Origin: Glandiceps talaboti
Taxonomy: Eukaryota; Hemichordata; Enteropneusta; Spengelidae
Reading direction: 5' to 3'
DNA length: 64,000 nucleotides
NCBI RefSeq assembly: GCF_964340395.1
Contig: NC_135570.1
Span: 5,266,322 to 5,330,321, forward strand
The notes below the pieces were generated by a model. That model was not told where the DNA came from and made no database searches. It saw only the letters and a list, made by a program, of their open reading frames with translations. Below, one piece after another: positions 54,481-64,000 of this stretch. A program made the position numbers and the translations under genes. Each line of letters starts with the position of its first letter. Position 1 is the stretch's first letter.

Positions 54481-55725
54481 TCAATCTTTTACAAATGAGG
54501 ACAAAATGATATCAAAATTTAGTTATTTTAGAATCCAATATGGCTGCCAAATAAGGAAAATAAAATGTTGTTGATTTCCTTGAAAATAAGATGGTGGACC
54601 CCAATTTTTTTATTTATTTAAAAGACTAGAAACTAGCAAAATTTAGGGACTCCGGAGCTGTTAAGAACTTTAATTTTCAGTGAATTTTTTCCCGCGAGGT
54701 TCATCCTACCTTAATTTAGTACTACAGTGGTAATGTATGGGATAAATTTTGTGCAACCCCTACTCACAAAACCAGACAAAAAACATTTACCGGTAGTCTG
54801 TAAGTTTGACAGTTGCCAGGATATCCTTGTCTACCAATTGTGTCAAGGTTGGTATGTTTTATAGAGCTCTGCACAGTTAGGTTTTTAGTACAACTGTTAT
54901 TATGGCACTGTGCAATGATTGTGGTTATTTCCTGTCCTCAAGGATAAATACTAGATTCCAATGTGTACATGTAGAAGTGATTAAAGTGTGTCAGAAAAGG
55001 GCCATGTTTTATGGGAGTGTGAAGTTGTAAAATAAAACAATGGTTGTTGAAAGAATTTGTTTTGTTGTGATGTGAACAATGGATATTGGATTCTGTAGTG
55101 ATGTCTGAGGAATTTGATTTTGCAGTTTTAGGAGTTCAGAGTCATCGTTCTGATCATGGTCACTTAGAACCTGAATAGTTACATTATCACTGCCTACTAT
55201 ATTAAATAATGTGAGTTGACATGAATGGAATGATATGTGTGCTAGCCTTGTGGTGTAAGGCCTAGCTCAGATGATAAACAGTTTCCTGGCATAGCTTTAT
55301 AAAAAGTTTGTCTGTAACAAAAGAATGATCCCATTGTAATCTTCTGTCGGTAGGGGATGGGGATGGGGTATCCACAAATTTTCAGACTGGGATAGGAGGA
55401 GGAGGGAGGGGGGAGGGGGGGGGGAGATGTATGCATGTGGCCTATAGTTCAAAACATCTACTCATACATAATCCAGAAACAGGCCCAGTAGTTAAAGCAA
55501 AAATAGAATTCCAATTCATGAGAACGTTGAAAACTAAATATAAATTTGAATACAATATAGCTAAAACAAATATCAATTACAAAAAGTTTTGTGTTGAGTG
55601 ACAGAAAAATGAAAACAAAGTGAAGCTTCATTCTTAATGTTGTTGTTTCTGCTTTGTCAGTCTTTTTATTCAATTGTATATATATCATTTGTGATTGTTA
55701 GAAAATTAATAAAAAAAGAACAACG

Positions 55726-55798
55726 AACCCCCCCCCCAAAAAAAAAAAACAAAACAAAAAACAAAAAAAAAACCCAAAAAAAACCAAACCCAGGCCCA
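55726..55798 (+). repeat. A/C-rich simple tract
   Basis: Runs of C and A with AAAAC units. It lies inside a spurious 160-codon open frame. Confidence 0.85.
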
Positions 55799-56209
55799 TT
55801 GTTAGTCACTATCATATGGTCAGTTACCGTTCTAAAGCATTATGACTTTTGCTGTGCTGAATGTCAACCCATTATTAGAGAATTTTCAGATGAAAAGTTG
55901 ACAAATGTTTCAGGATTTTTTGTGTTAAAAAGTGACACATTTGGCCATGTACCTTTCTATAAGAGTACCCCTCCCCACATGAGTTCAATTCTGAACTTAC
56001 ATTACATGATGCAAGGTATGGAAATCTGTGCAAATTGCAAGTTTAAGTTGCAATTAATTTCCTTCCTTGTTTACCCTGTTTTCCTTAGTTTGGAGTCTAA
56101 TAATAAACTTTTAGTCTAACCTTCACACTTATTTTATTCTTCCTCCCCAAATTATATTTACAGCTAGGACACTGGATAACATATACACATGTATGTAACT
56201 TATATAGCC

Positions 56210-56295
56210 TAGAGTCTACTTCTGTGTGGATTTTTGGTTTTCACCTACACGGAAAGGTTAGAGCCAAAAATCTACACCACTGGATTCTCAGTATG
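56210..56295. repeat. R7 hairpin family, full copy
   Basis: GTGTGGATTTTTGGTTTTCACC is inverted against GGTTAGAGCCAAAAATCTACAC, and outer ends GAGTC/GGATTC are similar to those at 6876. Confidence 0.55.
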
Positions 56296-56721
56296 TTGTC
56301 CATTCAATGGCTACATACCACTAGCCTACATGTTCCTGGAGTGAAAATTCAAAAATTCAGTTCAAAATGTCAGTTAGGATAGCAGAATAATGTAGTGATA
56401 GCCGTTCTCAAGTCTACAGATAGGCTAACATAGCACTGTACACATCAAAACTTAGTAATGCCTTAATTAAGATCATTTGATAAGATAGTTAGTTTTATCA
56501 GTCCAACACCTGACAAGAGATTTGCTCATATCTGTAAATTCCATAATGCTGAGATTAATATTTGACATCCATGATCTCTTTGTGTACAGTTATCTTGTAT
56601 AAGTACAAGGTCATGGCTTTAATAGGGTGACACTTTTGAATTTTATTTGTCTTGTTGATGTTAAACATGGTGGATAGGTTAGTCAGTTGGTTAAAGAAAT
56701 GAATCATAGAAAATATATGTA

Positions 56722-56724
<3 letters not shown>

Positions 56725-56798
<74 letters not shown>

Positions 56799-56977
56799 GT
56801 ATGCATATATGTCTGTGTATTTGTGTGTGTATTTGTGTGTGTATGTATGTATGTGTGTGTGTGTATGTGTATGTGTGTGTGTATGTGTGTGTGTATGTGT
56901 GTATGTCTGTGTATTTGTGTGTGTGTGTATGTATGTATGTGTGTGTATGTGTATGTGTGTGTGTGTATATATGTCAT
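56725..56977 (+). repeat. GT microsatellite with GTAT interruptions
   Basis: About 60 bases of pure GT are followed by GTGTAT variants. All open frames here are repeat-derived. Confidence 0.95.
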
Positions 56978-57084
56978 AATAATTCATAATAATTGGACAC
57001 CCAAAAATTTTCTCTCAATGGTAATCATAATTTCAACCTGTTTCTGTCTTAATATGGATAGTATCAATCACTCGTTAACATTTT

Positions 57085-57345
57085 TCAGTCAATATATTGT
57101 GGTTGTCTGATTGAAAAATGATACATCAGTTACAAACAAGTGCAGTTTTAACATATTGACTGATTCAAAACCAAGCTTTTTCTTAACTTGCCACTACTTC
57201 ACCTACAGTTAATATTGACCACTAATTATCACTAACAGATACAATAGCTTTTAATTGGGAATTGACCAATTTACAAAAAAAAATTTTATTTGATGAAAAA
57301 ATGTTACAGTTGCAGTGAGTGCAGGTTGAATTAATCTACCTTGTT
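57085..57345 (+). repeat. Repeat family R5, third copy
   Basis: It shares GTGGTTGTCTGATTGAAAAATGA, GATTCAAAACCAAGCTTT and AATATTGACCACTAATTATC in order. It lacks the GAGGGCG hairpin. Confidence 0.7.
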
Positions 57346-58369
57346 TTTTAAAACAACACTGACAAAATAGTGATTAATTAATACTACAAATTAACTAAGT
57401 GTATAGTCATTTTTTACTCAAAAGTGGAAGGATAATATGTTAATGTAGAATTTTTATAACTTGCAGGGTGGTGACACAGATTTTCATTTGAAAAAAAAAT
57501 TGTTTAATTTTTGTAGTAAAGGTATATTAACAAATTGATGATGTTTATTTTTCTAGAATTTCTTCTTTGAAGTGTAGCCTACTTTTAAAGAGAGGTTCTT
57601 ACAAGTAATGTATGCTTATAGTTGACTTGAAGTATCTTTATGTTCTCATTTCCGTCATCTGAGTTATGTGTTATGTCCGAGATTGGACACTTCCATACTA
57701 CTCAGGGTTTTCAACAAGTTTCTGGTGTTAGCCTAAGGGCTGAAAACAACACTAAAAACTAAACATGAAGTACATACTTGAGATCAGGTCGAGCGGTATT
57801 ATGATCATTTACTGTTGGAGAAATTTACTGTTGGAGAAATTTATTCTCATTCTCTTCACATTTACATACGGTGGTCATGTTAAGTCAGTGTGTGGCTCTT
57901 TTACTTCCCATATTATTAAGTCATACTTCTCATAATATATATATTTTCAACTAGTTGTTGGTGTTAACCCACATGTACAGGAAAAAATAGGAGTCAAACT
58001 CAAAATGAAATGTATATACTTTCACACCCTGAGAAAGAGGTAATGATCATTTGAAGGATTTTTTTGAAATGTTTCATTTAACTGTACTTTTAAGGTGGTC
58101 TCTATATCATATCCAATCAATGCATTCATATGTTACTTCCCAGTGTATTGAAACATCACTATGCATAGATAGAAGCTTATTAATTTTGTACTTTAAATGG
58201 ATTACTTATAAACTTACCTAGTTTTGTGACTAATCACTTCCTCTGCATATACAATAAGGAACTCGTTACACACTTGTTAGTTTTTGCAGTTTATGTAATG
58301 CAAACATAGATTTGGCCTGTGTTATTTCATATTGTTTTTTCGAGTCAAAAATATAATAAATTTGTTTTA

Positions 58370-58430
58370 TTAATTATAAATCTAAAATAGATACCCAATT
58401 CACAACCATATTTAATTAAGAAAAAAGCAA
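58370..58430 (-). repeat. Dispersed repeat family R3, short inverted fragment
   Basis: It shares the inverted words TTATAAATCTAAAATA.ATACCCAAT and a following CCATAT with the 1-165 copy. Confidence 0.4.
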
Positions 58431-58816
58431 CAGTAAAACTAAAAAACAATCTACATATTTGCACATCTTGAGACGTCCATGTCGTGATCTTTTGCCATTG
58501 GAAGAATTTTCACTAAATTCGCATTTAAGGAGAATAGACCTCAAGCAAAGTTTGTAATTTTTAATGACTTAGAAAGGTCGTAGATTACATCGTTCTGGTC
58601 TTGTTGTTGGGAGCTGCAAGGTAAAGTTGAAGAAAGGTCATGTTTTGGAAATTGTGTTAACAGCAGTTCAGGATCCAATTTCTAAATCTAAGAATTTCAA
58701 TATGCTACTGGGTCACTTGAATCACTGAAATCATTGGTTTTGTACATTATTTTGATAGTTTCTGCTTGACTTGTAATCATTCAATTGAATGGTGCGAGAA
58801 TGCTGAAGGTGATGAT

Positions 58817-58965
58817 TATGGAAAGGAAAGGACAGGAAAGGACAAAAGGAATGGAAGTGGAGGGGAAGGGAGCGTAGGGGAAGGGAAGGAGAGGAAAGGA
58901 GAGAAGCGGAAAAGAGAAGGGATGGGTGGGAGAGGAGAGGAGAGGAGAGGAGAGGAGAGGAGATA
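58817..58965 (+). repeat. Purine-rich GGAAA / GGAGA tract
   Basis: An almost pure purine strand ending in about seven GGAGA units, a possible triplex-forming mirror repeat. Confidence 0.85.
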
Positions 58966-61741
58966 TCCATTCTTACGATTGGCACCAGCCAGGAAATTCT
59001 ATATTGTTTGATGTAGAACAGAGCCCAGAGAGTTAGCTTGATTTACAGTGTCATTTACAAGAACAGCCTGTACATACATGTATGTGTTGCACCAGTATGT
59101 CAAGCCAGATAACCAAGTCTCTTGGTCAAGCCTGTATATTGAACCACATACATATACATGTAGCCAAGTCTCTGGGCTACAGTATAGCACATGACTGCAT
59201 GTATTCATAATTTTATCTATCTATTTATTTATCTGTGTTGTTTGCAACTTTTCTTAATACACATGTGTTGTGTTTTTCATGAAAAAATATTTTTAAAATG
59301 ATAACGGTTAGTACTTAACCAGAAAGGAAAAGTCAGTGACGCTTATTTCTGTTGTTAGTACACTTGAAGTTGTACATGTAAATGGTTACTGCTATCAACT
59401 TATGTTTGATTTTGGGTAGTAAAATAGCATCTCTGTAACTTTAACTCCTCTTTGAAATCTTGTAAAGATGCTCTACTGTACTTGACATGTGTTCAGTCAT
59501 TTGGGATATTTCCTGCAAGGGTTTATGGGAAAACCGCATGTGATGACATCACAAATATCATGATCTCCTTATCTCCTTATCTAGAAACTTTGTATTTGTC
59601 AAGACCTGGATTATGGCAACATGTTACTCACAGGTTACTAGAACTCTGGGTCGTGTAACAAAAGATTTATCATAGTACAATGTGACAGACCAAAACTAGA
59701 AATGTTGATACCACACCCCATTTCTTATTTAATACCATGTGTGTACAATTACAATTTTCAAGCCACCTTAAATTACTTCCGCAGCAAAATGATACCTTCA
59801 TTTTCACTGGAATGACTTCAACATGTTCCAATTACTTGATGGCAACGCCTAGTACATAGATAGTATTACTGTATAAAATTTAAAAAATGAAAATAGAAAA
59901 AAAATTGGTTTCCAGAGTATCAACTAGATAGCTGTATCATATATGATAGTCTATATAGTGGTCTTGGTTGTTTGTAAACAAAGATACTCCCTCTCAGAGG
60001 ATTTATGGTATATGCACTCAGTGACACTTACAGGGTTTTTGTGTATGACTACGGAGTTGAGAAGAACTCAAAACTGATAGATGTATGGAAAATGTCACTG
60101 TAAATATTAGTGATATGTTAGATGTAGGGACAAATTGCTGAGGGTCAGTTCCTTGATAATACCATCACTGCTGACTGTAAAATGATAAGGCAGAGTTACG
60201 TCTCTTAGTCAATTCTTTTAGTAGTTTGTAAGATAGGACATTCATTCCAAGCTATCAATTACTAGAAGTCTGACAGGGCTGAACAACATGATGAATCTTA
60301 TTGTCTATTCATTTTGGTGAGGTTTTGGAACCATGGTAACAAAGAAGGGAAATATGATAAGATGTACACAGTCACTATCTATATGATTTTGAGGCGAACT
60401 CTAATAGTATAGGCCTATGAGTTCTCACCTAAACTTTCATGACAAAAATTTTCTGAAAGATGAACAATTACAATATTTATATTGGCTTGCAAGAATAAGG
60501 GATGATATCGCATTGATTAACATGTGTAACAATAATCCTATTGCAAATATTTGCAGACAGAGTAAGTTGGGACTAGACCCTGTCTCTCACCTTTTTCTAT
60601 GAAGAAATTTTAATGGGACAATGACAGAATTGAATCCCAAATTACTCCTGTGCAAGCAGGAACTATAATGACACAAGGAAGTCAATTTGTACGTGTAGAA
60701 GTACCTTTTTGACAGCTTTGGAAAGCCAGGTCCTCTAGTTCCAAAAAGAATGTGAAAAATGACAAGATTATTATGGTTCATGTACACTGTATATAAGTGG
60801 AATCAGGGTCAGTAAAGATGTCGTTTGAAATCAGACATTCAAGACTTCCATTCAACAAAATGTCACCAATCACCTAAGGATATATTTACGTTTTCAGTAT
60901 CTCAGTACAAATGTAGGTCAATATCAAATAATTAGGTTACAGTGTTGAAGGTTAGAAATAAAACTTTAACGATTCTCTTCTCTTTCCCTCCTTTACAAAC
61001 AATTTATCAGCAAATAAATTTTGAAGTTGAAGGTCAGAACATGTTGGCACCAAATGTGTAAACAACCGTCAAAGCAGGGTGTGTGTGTGTAATCATATAG
61101 CGACAACCTGTTATGAAGTAATTTGTTAGGCAGTTTGTAATATCTTTTGATTGATTATTTGGGTGGGAAAGTTTAAGCCTATGTTGACTATTGGATCAAT
61201 CACTTCATACAAGCGTTCACACGTACATTGCAACCTACATGTAGTTGCTTGGAACCATGTCCATTTCAAATTTCAAGACATTTCCATTGTTTTATTTGCT
61301 GACAACCACATACATGGATACCATTACCAAGCCAATAACTTTTTATTGTGTAAATTGTTCATACAAATGTATATATGTTGACAATAATGTTGACAATATT
61401 TACACTTTGGATTTTATCTTTCTGTGTCATGCTTGATGTCTGTACTTTCCATGATGCACAGAATTGAAATGTAATATTATTTACAGTAAAGTGTTCAAAC
61501 CGGGAACCATTTGAAAACAGAAGTTCAAACTATGTGTGTCTTTACATAGTTAGATACCAAGCTAGTGCAGTGTGAATTCCAGGGTAGGCAGGTTCCTAGA
61601 AAAGTCATTCACGCTGAAAAGTCAAATATATCTTTAGAATCTGTAGTGAAACTGTTCTCAGTGGATTGTATTTAGCTAGAATCTAAGCATACATGTACAT
61701 CTATTGACTTCAATGATTTTAAATTGAAGTTGATACGCTTT

Positions 61742-61831
61742 AGTCTAGTTCCTATACAGTATTGTTACATTTACACCTCCACTCACAGTCTAGTTCCTAT
61801 ACAGTATTGTTACATTTACACCTCCACTCAC
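61742..61831 (+). repeat. Exact 45-base direct duplication
   Basis: Two identical units in tandem, each starting AGTCTAGTTCCTATACAGT. No differences are seen, so it is recent. Confidence 0.9.
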
Positions 61832-64000
61832 ACTTCATTAGAATTTAGAGACCACATTGGCATCCAGACTAATATGCTGAGATTCTATATTAGATTGTAT
61901 GTTCTCCTGGGAGTTTAGAAAGTGCTATTGTGCCATTATAGGTCCATGCCGGGGCAATAATTGTAAGGCACTTTAAGCACAGTGTTGGTAAGGACTATAT
62001 AAACTAACATTACTATTATTGTTATTATAACTGATTTGTAGTGTTAATAACATGTTTACTAATAATTAATACAAACCAATAATATGCATATCAATGACTT
62101 TAAATTTTAACTGTAACCAAGATTCATCAAATAATATTGTAGCTCTAAGTAACTTGGACTATGGCAAGATATTGTTGCCTAGCATCAGTTTGTATTTTGT
62201 ATTTTCTGTTGTTCAGTTTTATATAACTTTAATTCCAATTTTCTTTGAGTTATACATGTAGCTAGCGGTGGAGTAAGTATGTAATATGCGTTGTTGGGAA
62301 TTAGTATTTGGTACTTGTAGTGAGTCCAAGGATGCATGAAGGTTACGTCGTTTGTCGGAACCAATATTTAAATATTACAAACTTGGGTACATGTATCTTA
62401 GTTGAAGTAGAGTAACCTTAACCTATATATGTGACCCACTTTTGTAGCAGGTTTTGTTTGTATTTTAACTTACAAGATTTCTAAATCAAACTATCTAGTG
62501 TCATCTGTGAATAAATTTACAAGTTTAGTTTATCCAGAAAGGTCTAATGTCACCAAAGTTGTTTATAAACCCCAATGTTATCTTGACAATGATGGTGACA
62601 GATATGTTCAGTGGTAACCCAGTGATGAACAATAGTAAAGTGATCCGCTGTAACTTAAAGTCTTCTTTCTACCAAGGAGTATTTGTTTGTACACAAACGG
62701 TTGAACAAGAGGGGATTTTAATACCTGATTCAGATTTTCCATTTAGAGCAGTCAATGTACTTAGATTTGTAGGTCTACAATTTACCATCATTATTTACAG
62801 TATGATGTACATAGCTTGATTTATAAGTAAACATCAAATAACAGAAGAGAAAAGTGCTTCTGACCTTCTACAAGATGTGTGTTGCTATCACAAACTGATT
62901 TAAAGAGTTCAGAATTGGGTGTCCGTAAATGTACATCATGACACACAGAAGTGGAAGCAGCCCAAAGTCCTTGTTGCAAGATGTACAATGTAGAAGAAGG
63001 AAAACCTAAAGAAAAAACATTCGATCTTTACTACAGTGTATTTTCTTTTGATGCAATGGCATGAATTAACCACATCTTTTGTATTTTGACAAATGACGGA
63101 CCAACTGTGATTGTTTTTTGGGGGACTTTAGAGAAGTTGTGTTCAACTCTTGTAATTGCAACTTTGGGAAAAATATCACCAGGGTAACCTTCAGTTGATG
63201 TATTTCTTTTGATGGGAAAGTGAGAAAAAGTCGTTGATTGGCACTAAGTGGGTGATTTCTCAATCAGAAGGTCAGGTCGGAATCCTTACTATTGCAAAGC
63301 TTACTGTTGATTCATTGAGAAGAAACAGATTAAGACATTGAATGAAATCTTCAAAGGAGCTATTGTTGGCACAATAATGTCATTAGAACAATGAAACAAT
63401 ACACTGAATCTAATTTAATAGGAACAGCTATGAAAGGCAAAAACCAGGAATACATGAACCATTGATTGGACATATTGAAGTTGTACACGAGGGAGCTAGC
63501 ACTTCCCCACCTACTGCCAATTTAGAAATTCACTTCAAGGCGTTCTTTCTCAGAACTTTTACCACTGTTAAGTAACTTGTCAATGGTTTGTATGTTTTCA
63601 AGGATCCTACAACCTTGCTTCGCGTTGGAATGCGTAAGAAGATTAAATAAAAAAATCGGTGTTACATTCAAAATTTCACATCATGCACTGGAAGGTCTTA
63701 TTATACATGTACTCTAGATTTTTGTGAAAATCCAACACGTGTCAGTTTCCCTTGATAACAAAGAAGAAGAATTCTTGTAAAACTGACATTGGTTCCCAGT
63801 ATGTTATGTAAAGTATGTTTATATCATACTTTATTTTCCTGTATGTAACTTATCACCGTGAAAACAAAATCTCTACGGTACCCAAATCAGTACAGTAGAA
63901 AATCTGTCATGTGTTGTGTAACACCTTGTTCATATTAAGGTCCAACCAACCATGTATTTCTGTCTGTGTTTCTTATTTCACTAAGGGTCCCACTGGCATT

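Larger units (their letters stand above)
47680..64000 (+). other. Presumed first intron of the PDZ gene, more than 16 kb
   Basis: No second PDZ exon (a G-L-x-x-G-D-x-I type block) was recognised. It holds R1, R3, R5 and R7 copies, SINE-like pieces, and CAA, GT, A/C and GA-rich tracts. Open frames at 55637 and 62547 have no domain I recognise. Confidence 0.4.

Noticed and set aside
55637-56119. 160-codon open frame
   Set aside because: It runs through an A/C simple tract (Lys/Pro/Asn run) and shows no recognisable domain; coding use is unconvincing.
62547-62819. 90-codon open frame
   Set aside because: No domain recognised and no fit to the PDZ gene phase; kept as non-coding though it is one of the better-looking frames.

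Overview
The window is AT-rich, intron-rich animal nuclear DNA. The coding regions have GT-AG introns, and the spaces between them are crowded with microsatellites, small foldback (MITE-like) elements and tRNA-headed SINE-like repeats. The gene content (a Dok-7-type adaptor, a cytosolic sulfotransferase, a PDZ protein and an orphan multi-pass membrane protein) fits a bilaterian invertebrate. The very common TACATGTA words and the repeat style suggest a marine invertebrate such as a hemichordate, lancelet or mollusc. The species cannot be fixed from sequence alone. There is no bacterial operon structure, CRISPR array or confidently identified stand-alone RNA gene.

Region 1 (1-24000, + strand) holds most of a Dok-7-like docking protein gene. 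Five coding exons join with matching phase-1 splice junctions: 7531-7764, 9857-10063, 10591-10707, 13832-15619 and 22396-23663. They encode the back half of a PH domain, an IRS-type PTB domain and a very long disordered tail. The tail keeps two YxxP (Crk-type) tyrosine sites like those of vertebrate Dok-7. It also carries an array of five YxxM (PI3-kinase p85-type) motifs, which is the most interesting protein feature of the window. The N-terminal exon is probably upstream of base 1.

Region 2 (24000-34200) is intergenic. It has repeats, a compound GTT/GGT/GGC tract, long CT and TA tracts, and a CpG-containing patch near 30290-30390 with two E2F-like sites and a CRE.

Region 3 (34253-39900, - strand) is a complete cytosolic sulfotransferase gene with six coding exons and 326 codons. 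One of these exons is absent from long-ORF views. Exon 3 has a partial tandem duplication, and inverted copies of one repeat family flank exon 1.

Region 4 (42063-44153, + strand) is a two-exon gene for a 327-residue protein with about eight membrane spans. Its large exon is also flanked by inverted copies of a repeat family.

Region 5 (47584-64000, + strand) starts with a PDZ first exon of PDLIM/ZASP, synaptopodin-2 or Shroom type. It is followed by more than 16 kb in which I found no further convincing exon. The genes look independent. Dok-7 and a Z-disc-type PDZ protein would both fit muscle, but that link is only an inference.
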